Both the position numbers and the translations under genes were made by a program. The notes beneath the pieces were generated by a model. That model had not been told where the DNA came from. It made no database searches and saw only the letters and a program-made list of their open reading frames with translations. A stretch of DNA of 64,000 nt from Nonomuraea jiangxiensis. Its GTDB lineage: Bacteria; Actinomycetota; Actinomycetes; Streptosporangiales; Streptosporangiaceae. Below, piece after piece: positions 8,801 to 16,309 of this stretch. Location of the stretch: NCBI RefSeq assembly GCF_900099965.1, contig NZ_FNDJ01000014.1:186001-250000 (forward strand), written 5' to 3'. Each line of letters starts with the position of its first letter. Within the stretch, counting starts at the first letter, position 1.

Positions 8801-9678
8801 TCGTCGTCAGGGTTGTCCCCGTCGAGCAGGCGCAGCAGCAGCCCCGGCACCTCCTCCTGCTGGCGGGGCGTCAACGCCAGGTACGCCTCCTCGGCCACCT
8901 CGCCCAGCGGCCGCGTCCCCGCGTACTCCTCGGGCGGCCGCAGCTCGGCCGCGCTCTCGACCCGCAGCTCGGCGGCCGCGGGCCGGTCAGCGGGGTCCTT
9001 GGCCAGCGCCCGCCCCACCGGCTCGCGCAGCACGTCGGGCAGCACGCTCAGGTCGGGATCGACGGTCAGCAGCCGGTGCATGACCCCGCCCAGGCTCTCC
9101 CCCCGGAACGGATCGCACCCGGTGGCCGCGAACAGCACCACCGCCCCCCAGGCGAACACGTCCGCCGCCGCCCCCGGCTCCCCGCCCGTCACCACCTCGG
9201 GACTCTGGTACGTGTACGTCCCGCCCACCGCACTCCCGGCGGGCAGCCCCAGCTCGATCACCTTGGGCCCGTCGCCGGCCAGCAACACGCTCTCCGGATT
9301 GAGCCCGCGGTGCGTCAGCCCGGCCTCGTGCAGCACGCCCAGGGCACCGGCCAGCGCGTTCGCCAGCGCGACCAGCTCGTCACCCGCGTAGGGGCCGTGC
9401 AGGTCGACCGCGCTGCGCAGGTCAGGCCCGGACACGAACTCGCTCACCACGTAAGGCACGCCCTCGTCGATCCCGACGCTCACCACGTCGGCCAGATGGC
9501 GGCAGGAGACCCGCTCGAAGCGCCGTCCTACCTCGCCCCGCGGCACCGTGACGGCGTAGCGGCGGCCCTCGTCGTCGTAGGCGTCGTAGACCACGCCGCG
9601 CCCGCCCGCGCCGAGCCTGGCGGCCAACCAGTAGCCGCCAAGCCTCTCGGGGTCACCGGGCACCAGGCGCATCGTCAC
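5842..9678 (-). CDS. Membrane pseudokinase fused to WD40 beta-propeller
   Basis: 1278 residues from GTG 9678 (ATG 9672 also possible). Residues 15-240 have the protein-kinase fold, but the key residues are gone: Thr44 replaces the ATP-binding Lys (YAVTVPRG), H123-R124-G125 replaces HRD with Asn127 for Lys, and E142-L143-G144 replaces DFG. A helical region of about 200 residues follows, resembling the segment before the membrane helix in nSTAND-type WD40 proteins (YRAWPRLRAWVADERDGLAVHR). One membrane helix lies at about 419-444. The rest is a predicted external WD40 propeller (repeated FSPDG and VWDV blocks), interrupted by a Pro/Ala/Asn/Thr repeat (about 680-785) and a GREQ-type repeat (about 856-910). 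The end, LSRAEWTRLIP...YRKVC, matches the end of the paralogue at 34790-37291. Likely a scaffold or sensor, not an active kinase. Confidence 0.88.
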   Translation of the reverse strand: MTMRLVPGDPERLGGYWLAARLGAGGRGVVYDAYDDEGRRYAVTVPRGEVGRRFERVSCRHLADVVSVGIDEGVPYVVSEFVSGPDLRSAVDLHGPYAGDELVALANALAGALGVLHEAGLTHRGLNPESVLLAGDGPKVIELGLPAGSAVGGTYTYQSPEVVTGGEPGAAADVFAWGAVVLFAATGCDPFRGESLGGVMHRLLTVDPDLSVLPDVLREPVGRALAKDPADRPAAAELRVESAAELRPPEEYAGTRPLGEVAEEAYLALTPRQQEEVPGLLLRLLDGDNPDDEGDVLAPLMAAGLLVRRSVRVPPVETAVGKLVAVSDDRVAPASAALYRAWPRLRAWVADERDGLAVHRQIREAARHWSAHRRDRSHLFRGEVLDTALGWAATKRRHLRLNQLERDFLNDSVTLAKQRRKLLVPSLATLGAVLAVAVTMSVVSVHGQNDLRERLLSAEARAVAARAEAMRASDPRTAMRLSVAAWRLSPVFEARAALQASLVQPELGVFTDPAADLRARYLLRGDELVKWDDGGVTVWDVAGGRRLVSYPSPAGIMALSGDGRFAVGADGRPFEVATGRAPAGATYAIVNGNRTRVYRGEAVLFDVADRAVALSPDGSRAAFSRLDGRVELWDTATRTRTGVVEVRPPTGPDAAPPALAFSPDGTTLAVAGRDGITLIRANTPGPTRPRRTETPASATPNATHSSSGPSTDPNPSPRAPADAKATDPPRRALANPSATNRPSQAPADPNATDPPRRALANPNATAPPSQTPADPRTAGAPSPTPTGAAVERFAAEEESRSADGGTAQEAGRPETLATLVAPGTELSQTFAFAEPTPAPGTEALNPRQGGAEHEQRGSGREQADPAQRGAGREQADSEQRSPGREQADPGQRGAGREQVASGKNGAAGREQGGPPVFSPDGRLLALPGAGEVRVWNVAERRLSGSYPLKEPVHGGLVFSADGHSLRYLSGTGSVISLDVSGLPAPYEGGASVAFSGDGQVAARDVGSAIELIDTVARRTLGRIGATGAPALDATGRLLAVAGDPVTVWEVPSGRRVAAIRAGGDVPAVALSPRGDTLATTRGRTLETWDVRAGRRLKLYEGAGDLALAFGPDGSTLAAGAKVLDLASSGISPLGTAAPVAVAFSPDGGKLAYGLDDGRVVVWDVRRRTRLGTIETGLTPVDDLRFSPRGDLLAVGATRTSLWDASTLREVGRVGLGAAGLTFSQDSRRLRGVALDGSVREVPIDPALTVREVCAKAGGPLSRAEWTRLIPESGYRKVC

Positions 9679-9769
9679 TGATGCTTAGATGCACGGCACC
9701 GCCCGTTGGTTGCAGGAAGCGACGCCACAGGTCCCCCGCGCGCCTCGGGGGACCCATGCGTCATGATCA

Positions 9770-10324
9770 TTATGCCAGGCTTCCGGATCGGACCGGCCAC
9801 TCGGACCGGAGCACGGACATGAGCACCGAGTCGTGCCACTCGCCGTCCCACAGCAGGGCGTCGCGCTGCACGCCCTCCTCGACGAAGCCGAGCTTCTTGT
9901 AGACGTGCCGCGCCCGCTCGTTGAAGGCGAGGACGTCCAGGCTGATGCGGTGCAGCGGGGTCGTCGTGAAGGCGTGGTCGAGCACCAGGGCGATCGCCTC
10001 GGTGCCGTACCCCTTGTCGAACGCCCGCGAGCCGGCCAGCGCGATCCGCAGGTTGCAGGACAGATTGTCGGTGTCGAGCTGGTTGAGCACGATCTCGCCC
10101 ACGCAGCCGTCGCCGGCCATGATCGCCAGGTCGAGCCGGTCGGAGTGGTCGCCCCTGGTGGAGTACCACAGACGGGTGCGGTCGCGGTCGAACGCGCCGT
10201 GCGAGCCCGTCAGCCGGCGCACCATGGGATCGGTGACCAGCTCGATCAGGTCGTCGACGTGCTCGGGACCGATCGGGCACAACGTCACGAGCTCACCCGT
10301 CAGCGTGGGCTTCTCAGCGAACAT
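9770..10324 (-). CDS. GNAT-family N-acetyltransferase
   Basis: 184 residues from MFAEKPTLTGELVTLCP, with GAGGGGATG giving the ribosome site. The acetyl-CoA loop is in DKGYGTEAIALVLDHAF and the terminal strand motif in FNERARHVYKKLGFVEEG, typical of the RimJ/RimL-like (Acetyltransf_3) branch. The stop is followed 12 nt upstream-wise by the P-loop kinase gene in the same direction, so the two probably form an operon with the kinase first. Acceptor unknown. The 90 nt on its 3' side up to the pseudokinase start hold nothing recognisable. Confidence 0.85.
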   Translation of the reverse strand: MFAEKPTLTGELVTLCPIGPEHVDDLIELVTDPMVRRLTGSHGAFDRDRTRLWYSTRGDHSDRLDLAIMAGDGCVGEIVLNQLDTDNLSCNLRIALAGSRAFDKGYGTEAIALVLDHAFTTTPLHRISLDVLAFNERARHVYKKLGFVEEGVQRDALLWDGEWHDSVLMSVLRSEWPVRSGSLA

Positions 10325-10336
10325 CCCCTCTGGCTA

Positions 10337-10846
10337 TCAGTGCCGGCCGCCGGCGGGCAATCCCATTCGCTCCAGTACGGCGTCGCGTACCTGCTCGGGC
10401 CCGAGCACCCCGACGTCGCAGACCAGATCGGCCACCTCCCGGAAGTACGGGGCGCGCCGGGCCCGCATGGCCGCCGGGTCGAAGTCGGGCCGGTGGTCGC
10501 TCGACCGCATGCGCGCGGCCAGCACCTCGTCGGCCGCGTCCACCCAGACCACGAACGCCTCGCGCAGCGCCGCGCGCACCCGGGGGTCCTCGACCGTGCT
10601 GGCCGCCGCCGCTATCACCTTCGGCTCGCCGGCCAGCTCACGCAGCACGTGGTCGGCCTCGTAGCCGTGCAGGGCCGCGGCGCCCTCCCGGGCGGCGAGC
10701 TGCGCGGCGGTGCCTCCGTGCTCCTTCTGCAGGAACGGATCGCTGTCGCTGAGCGGCAGGCCGAGCGCGTCGGCGATCAACCGGCCCGCCGTCGTCTTGC
10801 CGGAGCCCATGAGCCCGATTACGACGACTGGTTTGTTTTTCGACAT
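10337..10846 (-). CDS. Shikimate/gluconate kinase-like P-loop protein
   Basis: 169 residues. The Walker A motif GLMGSGKTTAGRLIADALG is immediately followed by LPLSDSDPFLQ, the Asp-bearing substrate loop of shikimate kinase-like proteins. ADEVLAARMRSSDHRPDF matches the lid and adenine-side arginines. It is not part of an aromatic pathway cluster and lacks the aroB neighbour, so it is probably an AroK-like kinase of unknown substrate. It is the first gene of a two-gene unit with the GNAT at 9770. The gene is divergent from the small membrane protein at 10882, 35 nt away. Confidence 0.75.
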   Translation of the reverse strand: MSKNKPVVVIGLMGSGKTTAGRLIADALGLPLSDSDPFLQKEHGGTAAQLAAREGAAALHGYEADHVLRELAGEPKVIAAAASTVEDPRVRAALREAFVVWVDAADEVLAARMRSSDHRPDFDPAAMRARRAPYFREVADLVCDVGVLGPEQVRDAVLERMGLPAGGRH

Positions 10847-10881
10847 GTGGATAGAGGTTCCTTCGTGTCAAGGAGGTAATC

Positions 10882-11163
10882 ATGACCATCGCCGGAGGCA
10901 TCATCCTCATCATGCTCGGCGCGATCCTCACCTGGGCCGTCGAGTTCGACCTCGCCGGTCTGGACATCAACGTAGTGGGCGTCGTCCTCATGCTCGGGGG
11001 TCTGGTGGGACTCCTGTTCGGCATCTACCGGATCGCCATGGCCCGCAGGGCGGTCGGCCCGATCGACGAGCCGGTACACCGCCACGAGGTCTACGAGGAC
11101 CCCGCGACCCGCAGGACCACGGTGTACGAGGAACGTCGACGCTACGACGAACCACCGCTTTAG
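10882..11163 (+). CDS. Small two-helix membrane protein (DUF6458-like)
   Basis: 93 residues with a near-perfect Shine-Dalgarno AAGGAGGTAATC before ATG. Two hydrophobic helices (GGIILIMLGAILTWAV and NVVGVVLMLGGLVGLLFGIY) flank FDLAGLDI, the typical layout of actinobacterial DUF6458 proteins. The tail is charged and rich in Arg/Glu/Tyr. Function unknown. The ChaB-like gene begins 13 nt later, so they are probably co-transcribed. Confidence 0.75.
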   Translation: MTIAGGIILIMLGAILTWAVEFDLAGLDINVVGVVLMLGGLVGLLFGIYRIAMARRAVGPIDEPVHRHEVYEDPATRRTTVYEERRRYDEPPL

Positions 11164-11176
11164 GAGGTGAACTGGC

Positions 11177-11560
11177 ATGCCAGCCGCTGAAGAACTGCCG
11201 TCGACCATCAGGCGTTCGCCGAAGAAGGCACAGAACACCTGGGTCAAGGCGCACGACTCGGCCGTAGAGACGTACGGTGAGGGGCGGCGCGCCCACATGA
11301 CGGCGTTCGCCGCGCTCAAGCACTCCTTCGAGAAGGTCGGCGACCACTGGGAGCCGAAGTCGAAGAAGGGTCCTTCGGACAAGGGCGCGACGGACAGGTC
11401 CGGTCGGACGGCCGAGGGCGTGGACGCCAACGCCAGCAAGGAGCATCTGCAGAAGCTGGCCGCCAGGCTCGGCGTGCGCGGGCGGACGCGGATGACGAAG
11501 CAGGAGTTGGTGGGCGCCATCAAGAAGGCCAACAGGAAGGCCACGGCGAAGGCGCGGTGA
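11177..11560 (+). CDS. ChaB-family protein with Rho N-terminal-like domain
   Basis: 127 residues. The N-terminal half (ELPSTIRRSPKKAQNTWVKAHDSAVETYGE...RAHMTAFAALKHSFEKVGDHW) is a ChaB domain. The C-terminal half (SKEHLQKLAARLGVRGRTRMTKQELVGAIKKANRK) resembles the SAP-like helix pair at the start of Rho. Lysine-rich and presumably nucleic-acid binding. GGAGGTGA lies upstream of ATG. Such fusions are common in actinobacteria, often near stress genes; the exact role is unknown. Confidence 0.85.
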   Translation: MPAAEELPSTIRRSPKKAQNTWVKAHDSAVETYGEGRRAHMTAFAALKHSFEKVGDHWEPKSKKGPSDKGATDRSGRTAEGVDANASKEHLQKLAARLGVRGRTRMTKQELVGAIKKANRKATAKAR

Positions 11561-11605
11561 CCGGATCGGGCCCGGCCCTTTGCCCCGGCCGGCCGTTCTC
11601 GACGA

Positions 11606-11632
11606 GGGGGCCGACGAATACCGTCGGCCCCC
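11606..11632. terminator. Bidirectional hairpin terminator
   Basis: GGGGGCCGACG and CGTCGGCCCCC form a perfect 11-bp stem with an AATAC loop. It lies between the convergent ChaB-like and transketolase genes. Confidence 0.75.
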
Positions 11633-11684
11633 TTCGCATGTTCCTGATGAGGCGCCGGCGAGAGGCCCTTGTCCAAGAAGCGAT

Positions 11685-11714
11685 GAGGGGCCGGCGGAAA
11701 ACCGCCGGCCCCTC
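11685..11714. terminator. Second bidirectional hairpin terminator
   Basis: GAGGGGCCGGCGG and CCGCCGGCCCCTC form a perfect 13-bp stem with an AAAA loop, 15 nt from the transketolase stop. With the hairpin at 11606 it makes a tandem terminator for both directions. Confidence 0.75.
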
Positions 11715-11729
11715 AGCCGTCCCCGGACC

Positions 11730-13553
11730 TCACAGTGAGCGCTTGACCGCCTCGGCGATGGCGTGGCGGTCGATGCCGGCGTCGGCGAGCTGCTCCCGCG
11801 GCGTCGCCGACCCGGGCAGGTCCGTCACGGCCAGCTTCACCACCCGGGGCCCGAGCTCGCTGACCGCGTCCATCACCGCGTCGCCGAGCCCGCCCTCCAG
11901 CCGGTGGTCCTCGACCGTGACCAGGTTGCCCGTGGTGGTGGCCGCCTCGATCAGCGCCGCCGAGTCGACGGGCTTGACCGAGTACAGGTCGATCACTCCG
12001 ACGGGGATCCCGTCCGCCGCCAGGTCGTCGGCCGCGGCCAGCGCCTCGTGCACGGTCACGCCGGCCGCCAGGATCGTGGCCCGGTCGTCGGGCGAGTGCC
12101 GCAGCACCCGCGAACCGCCCACCGGGAACCGCTCGCCCGGCGGGTAGATCACCGGCGTGTCCCCGCGCGTGGTCCGCAGATAGGCCACCCCGTCGACGTC
12201 CGCCATCTCCACGGTCAGCGCGGCCGCCTGGTTGCCGTCACAGGGGTAGAGCACCGTGCTCCCGTGGACGGTCCGCAGCATGGCCAGGTCCTCCAGCCCC
12301 ATCTGCGACGGCCCGTCCTCCCCGATCGACACCCCCGCGTGCGAGCCGACCAGCCGGATCGACGCCCGGCTCACCGCGGCCATCCTGATGAAGTCGTGCG
12401 CCCTGGTCAGGAACGCCGCGAACGTGGCCGCGTACGGCGTCCAGCCGCGTATCCGCAGGCCGACGGCGGCGGCGACGAGTTGCTGCTCGGCGATGTACAT
12501 CTCGAAGAACCGCTCGGGGAGCGCCTTCCCGAACTCCTCGGTCTTGGTCGAGTCCGCCACCTCGCCGTCCAGCGCCACGACGTCCCCCCGGGCCTGGCCG
12601 AGCGCCGCCAGCGCCGCGCCGTACGCCGTGCGGGTCGCGACTTTCTCCCCGACCTGGTACGCGGGCAGGCTCATGGGCCCGTCCTCGAACCGGCGGGGAA
12701 CGTCGGCCGGCGGCTCGTGCACGGTGATCCGCAGGTCCCTGGTGCCGCCCAGCTCGTCGATCGCCTTGTCGGGATCCCGCAACGCCTTGCCATGGGCGCC
12801 CTCACGATCCTCGACCTCCGGCGCCCCCTCACCCTTGCGGGTCCTGGCCAGGATCACGGTGGGCCGCCCCCGGGGGTTGGCGGCGTCCGTCAGGGCCTGG
12901 TCGATCTGTACGGGATCGTGCCCGTCGATCTCGATCGTGTGCCAGCCGAACGCCCCGAACCTGCGCGCGTAGGCCCCGGTGTCCCAGCCGTGCCTGGTCG
13001 GCCCGCGCTGGCCGAGCCGGTTCACGTCCACGATGGCGGTCAGCCGGTCCAGCCCCTCGCAGCCGGCGTGTTCGGCGGCCTCCCAGATGGACCCCTCGGC
13101 CAGCTCGCTGTCCCCGCACAGCACCCAGACCCGGTACGGCAGCCGCGCGAGCCGCCCCGCCATGGCCACCCCCACCCCCACCGGCAGTCCCTGGCCCAGC
13201 GATCCGGTGGCCACGTCCACCCAGGGCAGCCGCGGTGTCGGGTGCCCTTCGAGCCGGCTTCCCCGCCGGCGGAACGAGAGCAACTCCTCGTCGTCGATGA
13301 CCCCGCACGCCTTGTAGAGCGAGTAGAGCAGCGGGGACGCGTGCCCCTTGGAGAAGATGAGCTGGTCGTTGGCCGGGCGGTCGGGCCGGTCGAAGTCATA
13401 GCGGAGGTGGCCGGCGAACAGCACGGCCATGAGGTCGGCGGCCGACATGGAGGAGGTCGGATGGCCGGACCCGGCCGCCGCGGCCGCTCGTACGGAGTCG
13501 ACCCGCAATTGGGCTGCCAGTTCGGTCAGGTAGTGGAGATCGAGTTCAGCCAT
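11730..13553 (-). CDS. Transketolase
   Basis: 607 residues. Thiamine-diphosphate enzyme of the non-oxidative pentose phosphate pathway, in the compact single-chain form. GHPTSSMSAADL and FSKGHASPLLYSLY carry the family His residues. The ThDP site is CGDSELAEGSIWEAAEHAG followed by DVNRLGQ. The pyrimidine domain includes LDGEVADSTKTEEF and the acid FEMYIAEQQLVAAAVGL. Start 13553 is chosen because AAGGAGG ends 6 nt before it; ATG 13556 directly upstream would leave only 3 nt. The SDR gene ends 76 nt upstream, so the two may be one transcript. Phosphoketolase or DXS are excluded by length and motif order. Confidence 0.9.
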   Translation of the reverse strand: MAELDLHYLTELAAQLRVDSVRAAAAAGSGHPTSSMSAADLMAVLFAGHLRYDFDRPDRPANDQLIFSKGHASPLLYSLYKACGVIDDEELLSFRRRGSRLEGHPTPRLPWVDVATGSLGQGLPVGVGVAMAGRLARLPYRVWVLCGDSELAEGSIWEAAEHAGCEGLDRLTAIVDVNRLGQRGPTRHGWDTGAYARRFGAFGWHTIEIDGHDPVQIDQALTDAANPRGRPTVILARTRKGEGAPEVEDREGAHGKALRDPDKAIDELGGTRDLRITVHEPPADVPRRFEDGPMSLPAYQVGEKVATRTAYGAALAALGQARGDVVALDGEVADSTKTEEFGKALPERFFEMYIAEQQLVAAAVGLRIRGWTPYAATFAAFLTRAHDFIRMAAVSRASIRLVGSHAGVSIGEDGPSQMGLEDLAMLRTVHGSTVLYPCDGNQAAALTVEMADVDGVAYLRTTRGDTPVIYPPGERFPVGGSRVLRHSPDDRATILAAGVTVHEALAAADDLAADGIPVGVIDLYSVKPVDSAALIEAATTTGNLVTVEDHRLEGGLGDAVMDAVSELGPRVVKLAVTDLPGSATPREQLADAGIDRHAIAEAVKRSL

Positions 13554-13629
13554 CATGACCCTCCTTGAGAAATTTCGGCGCCTTCCCACCCCGCCCGCTC
13601 GGCGCCGTCCCCTCCACCCCACCGGTGGA

Positions 13630-14661
13630 TCAGTGCCTGAGGTAACGGCGGGCGGCGAGCGCTGCTGCGGTTCCCGCCAGGGTCGTCAGCAGGATCGGGG
13701 TGCGGTGCCGGGAGAACCAGAACTGGGGGTTGCGCGGGTGCGCGCGGTTGTCGAAGGTGCCGTGGGCGCCGTAGTCGCGGGCATCGTCGGCGGGCTCCCA
13801 CAGGTTCGACACGCCGCTCGGCGGCTTCTCGTCCGTCTGCTGCGCCTGCTTGCCGGTTCTGGCCAGGTAGCGGTCGACCAGGGCGGGCGCCACCCGCTGG
13901 GCCAGCAGGGTCGCCACCGTGCTGGTGCCCACCCAGTACTCCTTGCGCTCCGGGTGCTCGGCCGCGTACACGATCGCCCTGGCCGCCACCTCCGGCTGGT
14001 AGATCGGGGGGACGGGCTGGGGGTGGCGGCGGAGCTTGGACAGGACCCATTCGAACTGGGGGGTGTTGAGGGCTGGAAGTTGTACCAGGGTGATGTGGAC
14101 GTCGCGGTGGTCGGCCAAGAGTTCCGTGCGGACCGACTCGGTGAAGCCCTTGATGGCGTGTTTGGCGCCGCAGTACGCCGACTGCAGCGGGATGCCGCGC
14201 TGGGACAGGGCCGAGCCCGTCTGGACGATGGTGCCGGCGTTGCGGGGGAGCATCAGGTCCAGGGCGACCTTGGTGCCCCAGACGTAGCCCAGGTACGTCA
14301 CCGCCGTCGTCCGGGCGTACTCCGCGGGGTTGATGTCCGTAAATTTTGCGAAAACAGATGAAAAAGCGGTGTTAATCCAGACAGAGATCGGTCCCATCTC
14401 CGCCTCGATCCGCTCCGCCGCCTGTCGCACCTGGTCGTAGTCGGCCATGTCGGCCTCGTAGACCTTGCCGCTGCCTCCCCCGGCCCCCACGTCCACCGCG
14501 GCCGCGCCCAGGCCGGTCACCCCCCGGGCCAGCAGGGCCACCTCGGCGCCGCGGGCCCCGAGCTCGCGGGCGACCGCACGCCCGACCCCGCCGCTCGCGC
14601 CCGTCACCACCACGACCCGCCCCTTCAGTGGTGCCATCTCGAAATCAGCCTGCCTCTCCAT
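13630..14661 (-). CDS. SDR-family oxidoreductase with C-terminal membrane helix
   Basis: 343 residues. The NAD(P) motif is VTGASGGVGRAVA, the active-site dyad YCGAKHA (YxxxK) with an upstream QTGSALSQRG Ser, and INTAFSSV supplies the family Asn. After the 250-residue catalytic core there is an extra region ending TPILLTTLAGTAAALAARRYL, a probable membrane anchor. This arrangement is common in actinobacterial SDRs. ATG 14661 overlaps the stop of the upstream gene; ATG 14637 (MAPLKGR) is an alternative start that fits family length equally well. Confidence 0.88.
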   Translation of the reverse strand: MERQADFEMAPLKGRVVVVTGASGGVGRAVARELGARGAEVALLARGVTGLGAAAVDVGAGGGSGKVYEADMADYDQVRQAAERIEAEMGPISVWINTAFSSVFAKFTDINPAEYARTTAVTYLGYVWGTKVALDLMLPRNAGTIVQTGSALSQRGIPLQSAYCGAKHAIKGFTESVRTELLADHRDVHITLVQLPALNTPQFEWVLSKLRRHPQPVPPIYQPEVAARAIVYAAEHPERKEYWVGTSTVATLLAQRVAPALVDRYLARTGKQAQQTDEKPPSGVSNLWEPADDARDYGAHGTFDNRAHPRNPQFWFSRHRTPILLTTLAGTAAALAARRYLRH

Positions 14662-14920
14662 CTCGTCGCTGCTTCTGACGTCGTACGGCCAGCACCATGT
14701 CGACCACGGTGGCGATGCCCAGCAGGATCGCGATGCCCGTCATGACCGGAGCCCGTGCGATGATGCCCAGCACCGCGAAAGCGAACAGGAACACCAGCAG
14801 GAACGACCCCACCCTCACATGCACCACGTCACGCGGGGTGGCGGGCACCATCGCGTGCCCCCTGGAGGACTTCTCCTCGTACCACTCTCCGCGCTCTTGC
14901 TTATCTCCGTTATCGGACAT
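14645..14920 (-). CDS. Small two-helix membrane protein
   Basis: 91 residues from MSDNGDKQERGEWYEEKSSRGH. A soluble charged N-terminus of about 35 residues precedes two membrane segments (VGSFLLVFLFAFAVLGIIA and VMTGIAILLGIATVVDMVLAV) and an Arg-rich tail. The upstream extension to 15052 would enter the divergent topoisomerase gene and has poor coding character, so 14920 is chosen. It overlaps the SDR start, implying coupled translation. No known domain. Confidence 0.65.
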   Translation of the reverse strand: MSDNGDKQERGEWYEEKSSRGHAMVPATPRDVVHVRVGSFLLVFLFAFAVLGIIARAPVMTGIAILLGIATVVDMVLAVRRQKQRRDGEAG

Positions 14921-14975
14921 GTCGCCCAACTGCCCATGCGGTTTGCGCATTAACACTTGGGGTAGTGCGCCCGGC

Positions 14976-16016
14976 GTGCCCGACTCGCGCCCCGGAACAG
15001 GAAAACGGAGGCCCACCCTGCGCCCCAGTGACCAGGGCGAGCCGGGGATCACGCGGCGCCGGCGCGGGCGCGGGTTCGGCTACCTCGGCCCGGACGGGAC
15101 CCCCGTGCGCGACCCCGCCACGCTGGCCCGGATCAAGGCGCTGGCGATTCCCCCGGCCTGGGAGGACGTCTGGATCTGCACGTCACCGCGCGGTCACCTG
15201 CAGGCCGTGGGCACTGACGCGGCCGGCCGCAGGCAGTACCGCTACCACGACCTGTGGCGCGAGCAGCAGGACCAGGCCAAGTTCGACCGGGTGCTGGAGG
15301 TGGCCGAGCGGCTGCCGAAGTTCCGGGCGGCCGTGGACGAGCAGCTCAAGGGACGCGGGCTGACCAGGGAACGGGTCCTGGCCGCCGCCGCCCGCCTGCT
15401 GGACATCGGCTTCTTCCGGATCGGCGGCGAGAGCTACGACACCTACGGGCTGGCCACGCTCAGGATGGAGCACGTCACCTGCTCCAACGGCGTCGTCACC
15501 TGCGCCTACCAGGCCAAGGGCGACCTCGCGCGGGAGGTCGAAGTGGCCGATCCCGGCGCGTGCCGGGTGATCAGGGCGCTCAAGTCGCTCGGCGCGGAGG
15601 GCGAGCTGCTGCGCTACCGGTCCCGGCATGGCTGGGCCGACCTCAGGAGCGAGGACATCAACGACTTCCTCCGCGAGACCATCGGGTACGAGGTCACGGC
15701 CAAGGACTTCCGCACCTGGCACGCCACGGTGCTGGCGGCGGTGGGCCTGGCGGTGTCCAAGCCGGTGGTGACGGAGGGGCGTACCAGGAAGAAGCGGGCG
15801 GTGACCCGGGTGATGCGGGAGGTCGCCGAATATCTCGGCAACACGCCCACCGTGGCCCGGGCGTCGTACGTCGATCCGCGCGTCGTGGAGGCGTACGACC
15901 AGGACAGGACCATCGCGGCGGCCCTGACCGAGCTGGGGGCGGAGGCCGACTACGGGCAACTGGCCACGGTGGGCACGGTGGAGAAGGCGGTCATCGACCT
16001 TATCCGTGCCGTTTGA
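14976..16016 (+). CDS. Eukaryotic-type DNA topoisomerase IB
   Basis: Relaxes supercoils by single-strand nicking through a 3'-phosphotyrosine. The N-terminal domain begins GITRRRRGRGFGYLGPDG; the catalytic domain shows RYHDLWREQQDQAKFDRVL, RIGGESYDTYGLATLR, KDFRTWHATVLAA (Arg and His) and NTPTVARASYVDPRV with the nucleophile Tyr. GTG 14976 gives 346 residues. A better start by spacing is CTG 15018: GGAGG at 15007-15011 lies exactly 6 nt before it, and homologues begin at about this point, giving 332 residues. CTG starts are rare, so both are recorded. The gene is divergent from the small membrane protein at 14645. Confidence 0.92.
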   Translation: MPDSRPGTGKRRPTLRPSDQGEPGITRRRRGRGFGYLGPDGTPVRDPATLARIKALAIPPAWEDVWICTSPRGHLQAVGTDAAGRRQYRYHDLWREQQDQAKFDRVLEVAERLPKFRAAVDEQLKGRGLTRERVLAAAARLLDIGFFRIGGESYDTYGLATLRMEHVTCSNGVVTCAYQAKGDLAREVEVADPGACRVIRALKSLGAEGELLRYRSRHGWADLRSEDINDFLRETIGYEVTAKDFRTWHATVLAAVGLAVSKPVVTEGRTRKKRAVTRVMREVAEYLGNTPTVARASYVDPRVVEAYDQDRTIAAALTELGAEADYGQLATVGTVEKAVIDLIRAV

Positions 16017-16060
16017 GCGGTTCTTGACCGGGCATGCGGCGACAAAGAAGGAGGCGAGCG

Positions 16061-16309
16061 ATGGAAGCTCCGCAGTACGTCGCAGCTCGGGTCCAGCAGG
16101 CGCTGGCCGAGGACGGACGCACGCACGAGCTCGGCATTCGCGTCGACATACGAGGTGACCAGCTGTTCCTGCGCGGTCAGGTGAGCGGCGCCCAACAACG
16201 CCTGCGGCTGGGCGAGGTGGCCCACGAGACCGCGCCCGATCTCCACGTGCACAACGAGATCAAGGTCGTCGAGGCCCACGAGCCCGGGGAGGATGAGCAC
16301 CTTGACTGA
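16061..16309 (+). CDS. BON-domain-like small protein
   Basis: 82 residues. ATG 16061 follows AAGGAGG by 6 nt, which fixes the start over an upstream ATG at 16034. The pattern YVAARVQQALAEDGRTHELGIRVDIRGDQLFLRGQVSG...LHVHNEIKVVE is the alpha-beta BON fold, found in proteins that bind phospholipid or act as osmotic-stress domains. There is no signal peptide. The stop overlaps the next gene by 17 nt, so translation is probably coupled to the phosphoesterase. Confidence 0.75.
   Translation: MEAPQYVAARVQQALAEDGRTHELGIRVDIRGDQLFLRGQVSGAQQRLRLGEVAHETAPDLHVHNEIKVVEAHEPGEDEHLD

Noticed and set aside
8485..9681. Large plus-strand open frame opposite the pseudokinase
   Set aside because: Antisense shadow in GC-rich DNA; His/Gln/Arg-rich without domains, while the minus strand has clear motifs.
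11763..13568. 601-codon plus-strand frame opposite transketolase
   Set aside because: Shadow frame; transketolase motifs are unambiguous on the minus strand.
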